Assembly (NCBI GenBank): GCA_003568945.1
Contig: BDIP01000107.1
Span: 1-31,456, forward strand
DNA: 31,456 bases
DNA from: Kipferlia bialata
Lineage: Eukaryota > Fornicata
Reading direction: 5' to 3'
Each line of letters opens with the position of its first letter. The first letter of the stretch is position 1. Position numbers and translations under genes: made by a program. Below are positions 11,301 to 23,500 of the stretch, in pieces. The notes under the pieces are model-generated. The model did not search any database, had not been told where the DNA came from, and worked only from the letters and a program-made list of their open reading frames with translations.

Positions 11301-14252
11301 GTTATCACTATCACTAGTCCTTTCTTCTTATTTGCCCTCCCCCACCCCAGATGTTGGTCAAGGACTGGGTGCTGAGGGGTGCCCGTATGTGTGACCTGAG
11401 GGCACAGCTACAGACACCAGAGGGGATGCGGTATGGCTTACTACATTGACGTATCTCTCACTGACTTATCGTTGACTACTTGTGTCTGACTTAAGTCTTG
11501 TCTCGTCTGAACACACGTCCATACCAGGCCTGCCAGAGCTGGTTAACTCGATGCTGGAGGTTGGTGACGGAGTAGTCAAACAGTCCATTAGACAACATGT
11601 GTGGCAGTACGTAGTAGATTGTTGGGCAATAATCCACTTCCATCTCCTCATACCAGTACAAGCCCAGAGACCGGCCCTCTTGTGAGGAGCTGCTGCTATC
11701 TCTAGACAGCATTAAGGCTAGAATGGTACGTTAGTGTATTGTCGTCACCCCTCTTTGTGAAAGTCTGTGTGCTCAGATACCACACATTTGGTATATACCT
11801 ATTCAATACGATATCACATTTAAACTGTAATAATGTCTTTTGGCCAGACTCATTTCTCGAAGTGTTGTCATATTGTACTCGTGCTATTAGTGTATGCAGT
11901 CTCCATATGTATAGGCAACGCTCACCCTCCAGGCTGTCGAGCATCTGGCCAGACTGAGTGAGAGAGTGTGCTACTGGGACAGACAGTACCAGCACCTCAC
12001 TGGACGGAGTGAGTGCCCTCACATAAGGTACAGGAGATACACTTGTACGGTACTGAAGCTTGGTTAGATGAGTCTTTACCATATTCACCATCCAGGCAGT
12101 TACTCCTGCCAGCAAAGCCCCCCAACCCTGACTCTCTGTTCAGTGGTACAGAGCTGGAGGGTCTAGGGATAGAGGACAGCATGGATGCACGTGCTGCTGC
12201 CCTGGGCGAGAGAGAGGCAGCCGTTGATAGCGGCAGACTGCCAATCAGTGAGTGGAAGGAGGCTATCTCACGTCTGAGGGACCAGGAAGAAGAGGGACTT
12301 AAGAAGTACGTAGAGGACAAGAGAGGGTGGAGAAGGCCCATAAGAGAACAGGTATGGTAGTGAGATATAATGTATGGTAGGCAGACTGTATGTGAGCTCT
12401 CTCAATACCCCATACCCCTGACCCTCAAGTGCATTGACCACCTGTACTCGCTGGATGTGATGGTGCAGCACATAGACAGGCAGCACATACTGCTGTCGGG
12501 AGACAGTTGTGAGTACATTAGGTAGGATCTCTTGTAACGTCACTATATCAGTGACATATAGTCACTGACTATCCTATTTGTATGTCAATCATTGTGTAGT
12601 CGAATCGTGCTAGTCTCAATCTCAGGGACCTTCAGACTAAAGCTGGGAGAAAACACTCCTATCTTCCATGTGCCAGACACCACATTGCCACAGAGGAGGC
12701 TAAGATGGCCGAGAGACGCCGTCTCTACTACCCGCAGGTACGAATATCGAGTAAACTATTTGTCTTTACCACACTAAAACGGGTGTCTATCTGCAAAGTA
12801 GTATGCTCTCTGTTCCACTAACCTCAGAGAGGGATGCCTGGCCCAGATGGGGACTGGCTATCGAGAGTCACACGTTGTGCCGAGGGGGAGAAGGAGAGGA
12901 TTCGGAAGTGTCACGAGGCATCTGAGCCTTCAGAGGACTCCTTCTTTGCTATGGATCCCCTGGACGCTGTTTCAGATGATTGGCCTGTATCATCTGACAC
13001 TGACACAGAGACTGAGACTGAGACTGACCCCTCAGAGGACGAGTCATCTTCTGACCACAACAGCTACCAGAACAACCTGGAGGATGCCACGCCTGGACTC
13101 GTTGCACTGATATCAGGCGGAGAGAAAACACTCACGCCCAAGGTTATCTCTTCCAGTGTGTCAGTCCCCAAGGACACTGCTCCCCAACAACATGAAGCTG
13201 CTCCCGCCACGACTCTCTTCCGGCCCATGCGTAGGACTCCTGCGCGACTGTACTCTGAAGAGCTTGCGGAGCAAAAGGGAATATCGCACCTGTCCCTGCG
13301 AGGTCTGGATAGACCCCTCAGAGCTAAAGGGTTCAGAGACATGTGTGCACACATCAGAGCAATGGTGCGCAAGGAGGTGAGAGAGCGTATCTTATACTGT
13401 AATAGGCTATTCAATAGCTCCGAGTCCAGTGTATTCATAACTTGTTAGATAACTCCCGTCTCCTAATGGAATATGTGCTGTATTTACCTCTGCGAGGAGA
13501 GCTATACAATACCAATTAGGTATTCTCAATTGCTCTATTGCTTACCTCCAGCCAGGAGTGTTCAACCACGTCTCCTCCCTCGATCTGGGGGGCAATGCAA
13601 TCACCACACTGGGACTCAGGGAGGGGGGTCTGGTGGAGCTCCTCGAGTGCTTCCAGACAGGTATGTATATATATATGTGTGTGTATATACATGTATACAC
13701 ATATACGGCACAATCCTGTTTTGACAGTTGCGGTCCCACTGTAGATGGTGTTCATCTCTCCCTCTCACTCAGTGATGGCTGTCAATCTACAGGGGAACAA
13801 CATGACAATGCCTGGCATGAAGGAAATGGTGGCGGTATGGAGTCTTATTCTCCCCTGGTACTATTTGTTTCCTTGATGCAATCTCATTTCTCTTCCGCCA
13901 GAAACAAGCGTATTATAAGAGTTTACCCATCCAACATCAGCAAATCCGCATGTCAACTCGTGCTGGAAGGATCAGAGTGAAGGAGTACATCTACATGGAG
14001 TCTAGGTATACAAACTGATACAGCGATCTTGTAATCCATTTCAATGTAAATAGTAATACTATGGTAGTCACAATCCCTTCGCATACAATAGTAACTCTCT
14101 CTGAATCGAGATTACTGTATAACTGACTCGATTCCGCTCACACCTCACACCTTAGAGACGAGATGCTCCCCGTCACTGCCAATGCCGTGGTCAGCGAGGC
14201 AGCTGCTCTCTGGGGAAGCCTCGGCAACCCAGGACTGCTATCTATGTTCTGA
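8316..14252 (+). CDS. Protein kinase with expanded activation segment and LRR tail (start exon unresolved)
   Basis: Twenty-seven exons: 8316-8388, 8673-8726, 8873-8967, 9055-9090, 9205-9246, 9386-9486, 9577-9656, 9848-9904, 10053-10115, 10180-10237, 10325-10442, 10559-10646, 10706-10867, 10934-11041, 11175-11249, 11351-11430, 11496-11559, 11657-11725, 11933-12027, 12096-12351, 12430-12521, 12614-12737, 12828-13376, 13552-13660, 13773-13834, 13902-14005, 14156-14252; about 970 residues plus a missing short N-terminus. Kinase motifs: GEGSFGIVVK, YAIK, helix C IERELTAL, VMDYLEG, HRDIK-PDN, DLG, YNAPE, DVWALG. The DLG-to-APE stretch is about 161 residues over four extra exons. After the kinase (about residue 475) come a charged helical region, an Asp/Thr/Ser-rich stretch around 12960-13060, then RNI-like repeats (SSLDLGGNAITTLGLREGG; VMAVNLQGNNMTMPGMKEM) and a tail ending NPGLLSMF. 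It is a diverged paralog of the minus-strand kinase beside it. The exon at 11933 could instead start at 11915. Confidence 0.85.
8374..8519 (+). repeat. 25-base duplicated exon end plus 5' splice site
   Basis: The same 25 bases, starting GGAATAGTGGTCAAGG, occur at 8374-8398 (end of the glycine-loop exon with its donor) and at 8495-8519 inside the following intron. The second copy is preceded by an AG acceptor at 8487-8488, making an in-frame 21-base mini-exon (8489-8509) encoding VRGIVVK beside the normal end GIVVK. It may be an alternative exon or a decoy donor. Confidence 0.75.
10325..11041 (+). other. Activation-segment insertion region (four exons)
   Basis: Exons 10325-10442, 10559-10646, 10706-10867 and 10934-11041 lie between the DLG and the NAPE of the plus-strand kinase and have no counterpart in the left-hand kinase gene. 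The first two read as ordinary folded-type sequence (for example RQLMRMTQRSERD). The third is Asp/Ser/Thr-rich (DDSDSESTTDDDDDSCTDE) and continues with Ser-rich sequence. Acidic Ser tracts of this kind are typical casein-kinase-2 substrates; that role here is inference. Confidence 0.75.
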
Positions 14253-14574
14253 TTTGCTGGTGGGAGAATAGCAACCAAATAGAGTTCCTTGAATACAAGT
14301 TGGTTTCGACGATATGCGTGGTACTCCAATGTTCAGAGAGTTAACCTCATCCTTGCGAAAAGTTCTAATCACTGAGTCATTACTTTCATCAATACAATCA
14401 GTGTGTTCTGCAACAGGAGAATGATTTTATCTACCCTCAGTATATGGTCCTATTGGGCCGTCCATGGATACTTATGGAGGTAGAAGTGTTCTGCTTGTAC
14501 GACATACACGAGGAGTACCCTCAGTGTGGTCCCTCATTGCAGCTGCATTTAGGTCTACTTGTAAATCTATTGCA
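14253..14574. other. Convergent spacer holding an orphan open frame
   Basis: 322 bases between the TGA of the plus-strand kinase and the TAG of the large minus-strand gene. A plus-strand frame is open from about 14372 and runs on to 14794, antisense to the end of the large gene. Its first part reads protein-like (FIYPQYMVLLGRPWILMEV, then VFCLYDIHEEYPQCG) and has a plausible acceptor (CAACAG at 14411-14416). I cannot assign it to a family or join it to the kinase gene. Confidence 0.4.
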
Positions 14575-17500
14575 CTATGCCGATGTGTCTCTGCTGGTCG
14601 TGCTGAGATGCCTGAGTAGTGGCATCAGAGGTGTTTCATCTAGTACCTCACACACAGCACTCCCGGCCTCCATGATCTCGTACTGGGTGCAGTATATGTC
14701 ACTAGACCCGGTGTGTCCCATGGACAGCTCATCGCTACCCATACGTCTGGCAATTACTGGCACGAGGGCTATCAGGGTTCCTCTATCTTGCTGACACAAC
14801 GCACCCACACGTCTGATGTGATCCCTTGTCAGCTTGGTTGCACCAGTCTCCTGGGCGACAGTGGGTGCAGGGAGTCTGGCATGAAGGCTGGTCACTAGCC
14901 GCAGGACCTGACACACCTCTACGCTAACCAAGTGACGGGAGGTCAGATATGGGATGTGAGTCAACACCCCCTGTCTCTCCAGAAAGCTGAGTAGAGGCAT
15001 GTGGGCATCATCCATTGAGGCAGTGGTGGTGACTGCATTCTCAATGATGCAACACTCCCCTGCTGCCCTTCCAATGTCAGCTAAGGGCACAGCTCCGAGA
15101 GCTTGGGTCACACTATCAGAGAGCGTGGGCACAGGATTAGGCGGGTCGCCTGCCCCCTCATACTCCTTCACCCACTGCAGACATCCTTGTGGGTGCCGGT
15201 GAGGAAGCTGAAAGGGACTGTCCTCTTCACTGAGGAGTACAAGACTGTTGAAGCCAGAGAGGATGTTGCACATGGAGAGGGTCCTAGATGCTTTCACTGA
15301 GAATGAAGGTAAGGGGGTCACTCTTGACACCGTGAGATCTAGGGGTGTTTCCCGAAGAGCCCAGCCTGTGGGACTGACTGTCTCCAGAGTGTCGTCAGGG
15401 ATGCCTATACCTGATGCCACGCATCTAGTTACAGTGTTGAGTGTCCACACCATGTCAGCCAACACATCTTCCATGTGGCTATCACTGTAGACACTCACGA
15501 AGTCTGCGAGGGTCCCTGACAGTGATATAGGCAAGAGAGATATGTCATGGTCATCACATGTCTCGTGGAAGTGGAACTGGAAGGGGAAGGCCTCCACAAC
15601 TGAGTTCCACGCCTCAACGCTCCTTCTGGCCTGGAACAAGTCGCCTCCCTCTTGCACTACGACTGTCTCCAGTGGAAGTGACATGACTGCACTATCTCCT
15701 AGAACTAGCGCAAACCTTAGAGGCTTAAGGACAGTCAGAGGAATAGACAGGAGAGCGTGCAGAACAGACAGAGTCGTGCACCATGCTGCAGCCCTGGCAA
15801 CATCTGGCATGATAGCACCTCCGATGAGTGCAGCTGACCCTGCAGTGCCCAGGTCAGCAGGTACAGATGGCCGTAGCAGTGAGACAAACGCTCTAGGGTG
15901 GCCCTGCTCCTCTGCCTCTGAAGGGTCCAGAGGGAACACAGTGCGGCTGCAGGCAGAGCGAGAGGGTCTTACTGACACCACTTGTCTCGAGAGGTCAATG
16001 GACCGAATGAGCTGCAGCTCCTGCTGGTAACGATCAAATACTGAACCTGAAGCAGTAAGTGACTGGAATAGATTGGCGTGTGTGCGCACTAGTGGAAGTG
16101 CTCTGTCCTGGAGTCTCTGGGTGCAGCATCGTACTCTCTTGACGAGACATGTACGCAGTGCAGGCGACAATGTAGCAGATGCTTCCATAAGAGACAGTGC
16201 CAGTCGCGCAGCTGCAATCACTCCTCTGACTAGTATAACGGTGTCTTGCGAGGTCTGCATATGGGATGTGAACGGGTACATAGAGGCCTGTCCAGTGTAA
16301 GGCGGCACGGCACCATCAACGAAACCTTGCTCCACATCTGTGTAAAAGACGTCGTTAAGAACTCGTTGGGCAGCAGGAGTCCGAGACATGGTAATGGGAG
16401 CTGTGTTTGCTGCCGTTAACATCTGAGGGCACCGCACACACTTGGTGTGGCCAAGCTCCCCAACTGCACCAGTATCTCCGTTTTGTATACACCCCACAGT
16501 GAATATGATCTCCCCACAAGTGTGCCGTCGGGTGTATGAGGTTCGAGCACCATCTGTTGAGGCGCTGTTTCCAGCATACACAGCCTTTAGCCACTCAAAT
16601 GGCAGATATGGCAGTAAATCGGACAACAAACGTCTGAGGAGCGATCCATCTGTTGCATGGTAGATTAGTGGAACAACCTCGCCCACCAATGCTATCCCAT
16701 CCAGTCCTACATCTCTGAAGAGAGACACCATTGCATCAGGTGCGTGAGAGGGTCTGGTGGATACATCAGTTGTGGCCATAACCAACCCACGTCTGATCTG
16801 GGCCACAGTCTCATTGGTCTCTCCCTCTGCCTCTCCTCCGAAGGCAGGCATGCTGTGCAGGGCCCAGTCCACAACACCCGTGAGGGGGTACCGCTCAGCA
16901 TAGCTACCTGCAAATATGTCTGTAGCCTCAGCCTGCCCCAGCACAGCTGCTACACGCTCAATGACTCCTGCCATATCCCCCTCATGTCCATGCCTACAGT
17001 GCCAGACAAACGCCATCTGAGCTAGGGTACTGGATCTCACCAGGGCGGCTAGCTCTGGGCTAGAGCCTGCCCCACCTGTGTCATTGGCCACACCCGCTAT
17101 GTATCTGTAGGCACCAGCTGCCACGGCCCATGCAACAGTGAGAGTATTCCCGGAGAGAACTGTGCCCACAGTGGGTAGCAGATCGATAGTACCGCCTTCC
17201 AGCTCCCCACTTTGCATGGCATGTAGCACTGCGTTAGACACATACACCGAGAGTGGTGCGGACACAGGGCGGGTGTCCTGGAGAAGCACAGACAGACTGT
17301 ATGACCGGACAAGCCTCGTGGCAAACACCTGACATTGACGGTTCTTGGTAGGTGGAGTGGCCCTAAGTAGACTGCCGTGTGACTGATCTGTGGGCAAGAG
17401 GGCACACGTAGTAGCAGATTTGATCGTTGGGAGACCCAAAACATGACCGCGGAGCTCCTGTGCTGTCCTGCTGAGTGCCAGTCTACCCCCAATAGTATCG

Positions 17501-20500
17501 GTAGAGAACCGAGAGTACTCACTACAGAGACTGATCACACCACGCACCAGCATGGCGGAGAACTGATCCATAACGGATACACCCTGTGCCTGCATTGGGG
17601 GCCCAATACCGACTGCAGTCTGTATGGCTATCTCAAGCGCACTATATGTCACTGAGGCAGCCTGCTCAGCCCACCGAGTGAGCAACACATGGGTAAGTGT
17701 CATGATGTCAGTAGTACTCAGTGTTCCACACTCTGCGGCAAAGACACAGAGAGAGTGAGGCAGTCTCTCAGCCACAACCTCGGAGTATCGTGGGTCCGTC
17801 ATTGGCAGATCCGCATTCAGCACGACTGTTCTAAGAGCTGTGTATAGTGTCAGTGTGCTGATAGCACGGAGGTCACGGTTCAGCATACTGGCTACACTCG
17901 ACGTGGTGTGGATTCTGCCAGTAGGGACGGCTCCCAGCTCAGTGTTGACAGCGGTAGTGTATGCCTCTCTCTGAGCCGAGTCGGCTTCATCCAACACCCC
18001 ACACAGCAAGCCACAACCTGCCAAACGGAGGAGCAGTGGAGCTATGGCTCGAGTGACAAGACTCTGCAGGACGCTAGAAGTGGCCTGTGCCAGGGAGTTG
18101 AACCCAGCTGGGGAGAGACCGGCGCTGAGTGGTTCTTGGACCTCCAGTCTTCTACATCTCTCCATGGTCTCTCGCACCATTAGGTGAGATAGGAGACTAG
18201 AGTGACTGCGAAGGAAGTCAGTCATGGTCTCAGTGTGATGCAAGGTATGTGAGCTGCCTATATCTCTAAGAGCAACGTGACACGCCCTCTGCAGAACAAG
18301 TCTAACAAGCTGAGTCCACTTGGTGTCTGGATGCTCGACGGTAATGGTTCGGGGGATGTCAAGCTTCGGCTGGGGCTCAAACCTGACTGGTAGGAAGGAC
18401 GGGGTTACGAGGCAGTCAACTACCCACACGTCTGTAGCTACTCCGAGGGTGACACTGCAGCATGCATTGACTACAGCAATCAAGTTGACACCCTTACGCC
18501 TCTGTAGGATCCACTGGCACTGCGATATGAACTGGTGATACCGGCCCACGAAGCACACACACACTGTGTCTTCTGGAATGGCGCTCACTGCTGCTGCAAA
18601 GTCTCTCTCCCTTGAGTGCTGTGCCACAGATACAGTGGCCAAAGACAGTCCTGCTCCTGCAGCTTTGGATACCAACTCATCGGCAGACCCACCGAATCCA
18701 TCCCGGCACTCAGTGTATATGACCACTGGGACACCATTGCGTTGACCGTGTCTGGCTACATGTGCCTGCTCCTCTAGCACTGCATCCAGGACATCCAAAC
18801 ACCCAGCGTAGTAGTCTCCATTGAGCAGTGGGTTCCTCTCTGGGTGGTGCCTATAAACCTTAGAGAGCTGATACTGGTACACATGCCGGGGAGGTATCAG
18901 GTGGGCTACCTGCACCAGCACACCATCCCTGGATGTACTGCCTCCAGAGATGTTGGTCACCTGCCGCCACAGTAGGCTCTGCCGGACATTGTCCACACTC
19001 CCTAGCATAGGAATTCCTCTGACTGCAGAGACTAGAGCTGCAGTATTCCCTCTTGAGTACAGAGTGTCCCGGTCCCCCTGGGTCTCCTCAGACATGTCTA
19101 GCATGACATCACCTACGTCAAGCCTGATCTTCTCCAGTCTGTGTAACAGTGCATCCGCCTCTCTGTCAACCTCTCTCTTTGACATACATATCACCAGTTT
19201 GAAGTCGGGATGGACGGGAACGAATGTGTCCTCGACATTTCCCAGGGCAACTCTGGTATTAGAAGCACGATCATTATTATCTGGTCTACTGCTGAGAAGT
19301 ATGGGTGTAGAATCTCTATACTAGTACCTGCATCTCATGTTGACTCCGTTGGGGGTGCTGAACCTCATATAGTTCTTGTTCAACATGTCATAGAGGGAGT
19401 CCAGCACTTGCTGCTGTGACACCAGAACTACAGTTCCTCCCCTCCTAGCCCCCTCTATGATTCTAGAAAGGGCGGTGAGGGCAGCACTAGCGTCCAGATC
19501 GGCAGGGAAGTACGACCCTCTGAGGATGTCTAGGTTGGCGGCGCGAGATGGGTGTAGGGTGGTGGTGATGGCATCTACGACTATCTCAGGGGACTCAGTT
19601 TGGACAAGGAGGAACCTGGTGTCAACTATAGAGTGTCTATGAAAAGACCGAGTTACGTAGAGGTAACATACCTGCAGCACTCGTGAACATCATTCACAGC
19701 ATCAGCCAGGGCACTGTAGGCAGAACAGTGTTCCATTCTACCCATGTGTGTCCGAGGTTGACTGTGTCTAGATAGAGGAACTCCTATTGCATGTCTAAGG
19801 CAGTTTAACACCGCTGCAGTGGACCTCTCCATACGAGTGGATCTTGCCGCGTTGTTCCCTGTGTATGCTATGCTATAGCACCGATCCACAAGGTGCCTCA
19901 CTACACTCTCTGTGCTAGTGTCTACAGCTCCAGCTACTGCCACCATTCTGTGGGCTAGGAAGAACATGTCTCTAGGGGTCAGTTGGAATCGCATAGGAAC
20001 TGGATTGTTATCTAAACATTACTCACCTCAGTCCAAACAGGCGTCTCCCGACCCTCCCGTTCATGCTATCAACGAGTGCAATGTGACTGTCTGTGAACCT
20101 CTTGACGACATCACTAGGAACAGCAGGTCCTAGGATTGCGCCAACTGTCAGAGACAGGTCCACGTTGGCGGCAAGCCTAGTCATTAGAGTATGTAGGATT
20201 CTCTATATTAGTAGGATAGTGTGACAGGAGAGTCATACCTATACACAACCAACGCTCGGCTAGTAGGCGCAGAGTCAATGCTGTTGTTGGATAGACCAAT
20301 GAACGCAAACTGGAGATTCTCTTGTCCTCCCGGTGGTTCCAGTATGCTGTGCAGGGCCTTCAGTGGGTTGCCTTGTGCTTGAGCCGCACGCCCTAGCTCG
20401 TCAAACACGAACAGGGGGGTAACGGAGTCACTTTCATCCTGATGTCAGTGAGAGTAGAATTCTTATAACATCATAAGAAGTGCTGAATCAAGCATACCTC

Positions 20501-23500
20501 AGGAACCATGTCTAGCACATTACTCTGTACACGCTCAATGCCCTCTGTCGTGCTGTGAATGGTGCCCTGGTATACACACTGCTGCACACGTGTTGGGTAT
20601 ATGTCAAAGGCCCTAGGTGATGATAGGAAGTCATAGCAGACACGCAGCGCAAGGGACTTAGAGGTACCGGGCTCCCCTACAATAATCAGTGGCACCTGAC
20701 TAGTTAGACAGGGCCATCAACTAATTCATATGTACTACTACTACTACTACTACTCATACAAAAATACGCAAGAAGTAATTACCTTTGCCCACACACACAT
20801 CAGGATGGCACAGGCATTCTCACAGAATGACTGGTTCTTTGCTATGACAGGTCCCCCGTGATCTGCAGAGTCATCATGCAGCCAACTGAGGCATACGTCA
20901 GTGCAATCCCCTACTCTTGCCGCAGTAGAGTGTCCAATGGCGCTGGTGACACGCTTGCGTCTCTTGGCATCTGGTATGCGAAGCACGTAGGTGATGTGCA
21001 GAATGAATGACACAACATCCTTCCTTGATAGCGTCTCATCTTCTAACTGCTCAGAGAATGCCACTGTGGCCACGTCATAGAGAGCCAAGAAGCGAACTAC
21101 ATCTCTGGTGTAAGACAATAACAGACTTAGACTATTCTGATTCCACTTAAGACTCACACCTTAGTGACACCGCGAAGGAAAACCCAGTTGAGGCCCCCTT
21201 CGCTGCTTGGTGGGTGCTGATTACCCGCTGCTTGGCTCTGTCACTCAAGTCAGCTCTTTCGAGTATAGCAGTGACATACTTCTCCTCATCCTGGGAATGA
21301 GAGAGAGTGTTCTAGAACCAACAGGTACTGATACTGATATCATAGAGTGACACAGTCACCTGTTGGTTGAGACTTCCAAAGTCTAGCATGTGGCCTAACA
21401 TGGACTGCGGTATGGGGTTGACTCTGAAGACATATGGCACAGTGTGGTGCATGGAACGAAGGATCCGGTTCTCCCTCTTGGTGCTACGTAGTGGGTTGAC
21501 TGCCGTGACTATACTGAGTGAGTCAGGGAATGTGACGCCTCTGAACCTTCTGGCCTGCACTGCAGCTAGGATCTCTGTACTGAAGGGGCTGGCATTGATC
21601 TCATCGAGGAACATGATGTACCTGGCTACATGCACACTCTTTCTACAGGCTGTGTCAAAGAGTGCCACAATAGCAGACTCGGCAGTAGATGCATTGACGG
21701 TAGCGTTGCTGTAGCCGAAATACCCGGGCTGAGAGAAGTGCTGCATCATCTCCAGGTACACAGTAAGGACTGCAGTCTTGCCTGTGCCTCCATCCCCGAT
21801 CAATATCACAGGCCGACGCAGTACAGACCGTGAGTGTATCATACTTAGCTTAAGCACCACGTCAGGAGTGAACTCAAAGGTCCGGATGCTGCTGGTGAAG
21901 CTTGATGCCCCTTGTGATGCCCTGGGACCCAGACAGAACTCAATGATCTTGTGCTTGAGTTCGTCAGCAGACAGAGTGTCGGTAGGAGGGACAGAGCCTT
22001 GGGACTCGAGCATGTTTCTGTAACCCGGTGGCCACTCGAAGTGCGTGGAGCTGAATGCAAAGGGAGTGAAGGATGCATCCAGAGTGAAGTATGTGCAGGT
22101 CAGGTTGGAGTAGCCGACTGGGAATTGAACAACGTCATTGCCTCTGTCAGTTCCCTGACCCCGGCCGGATGCCAGTACCCGTGACTGATTGGAAACAGCC
22201 TGAACTACCGCGTCAATGTTGTAGCGCACCGCATAGGAGAGCATGAAGGAGACAACTTCCCGTCTGGCAGCGAGGCCGTCCTGACAGTCCTGACACCAGA
22301 AGAATGGACAGCGACACACACGCTGGAGGCCCTCCCCGATGGACAACAGTACAGCCTCCACCATGGACCAGAACAGGGCTGGGCACTGTGCCTTGTCGCA
22401 TATCACATTATAGGCATGGGCTAGAACGAGGTCTTTGTCTGTCACACATAGTAACTCAACCAGGCCGCTTGAAGCGCCGTTGTTCTCTAGCACATAAAGG
22501 GCCTGGGCAGCTGTGAAGGCCACTGGAGCGACTGCATGGTTGTACATTGTCACATATCCCTGTTGCACTGGGGGGAAAGAGCATTGTGTGACAGGCGCGG
22601 CAAGCACAGCTGAGTACCTCGCTCCAAACTCTGATACATCACTAGCAATCTCAATGGCAATCGACACTGGTGCCGGCACAATAGCACCTGGAGAACGAAG
22701 GCCTCCCAGGTACTGAAGAGAGAACACAGCGGCTTCTGCAATCCACTGGCCAGGTGTATAGCCACCGTCACCAAGAGGACTTCCAATCTCTACATGTGCG
22801 TAGTATGGAGAGTCAGGCGAGGACAGCTGGGCGGCAATGGAGGCACAGGCCCTGGATAGAGTGGCTGGTCCAGAGAGGTGGAGGACTATGTGGGGATGCT
22901 GAAGGAACTGTCTTGCTGCAATTGTCTTGCCTTGTCCAGGGGTGTCACTGGTGAACACCCTAGCATGACAGTGCCGCCTCATATCGTGCTTTAGCAGAGC
23001 GAGACTCTGGACCGCCAGTTGGTCTATGCTGAGGACTGGGAATGAGAGCGCCACGCTGTCTGGGATGTCTAGCAAGACAATAGGACCATGGTGTCTCGGC
23101 AACGGACACTGTGGGTCCTGGCCAGACAGCAGGGTTCGCATCTGGTCCTGGGTGTCTGTGGCCATCTGACTCGGCAGGGCAACAACGTGACAGGCCTCTG
23201 GAAAGAGAGTGGCGTGTGCCACAATGGCACGGATGTCCTCAATTGTGGACTCGCCACTTCCCAGGTGGACGTTCCTCACACTCAGTAGAGGCAGCGATGC
23301 TGACCGGCACAGGATCTGTACAATGTCCAGTACGTGGGGACCTGTGGCCTCGACAGCAACGGCCATAACAGTAGATGGAGACAGAGACACCGGTGACGAC
23401 AGTGCCTGTGTGACAAATGGGGCCATGTCTGCAAAGTGCCGGTGGTACTGGGCGTATGGGTTGTTGGCCTGGCAGTCGTGTGCCGTCATGAAGGCAAAGC

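Noticed and set aside
11739-11957. Open frame in the intron before the exon at 11933
   Set aside because: It lacks phase-compatible junctions and resembles no part of the paralog.
20729-20754. (ACT)n tract as a coding or CRISPR-like repeat
   Set aside because: It is a short microsatellite in an intron, with no spacers.
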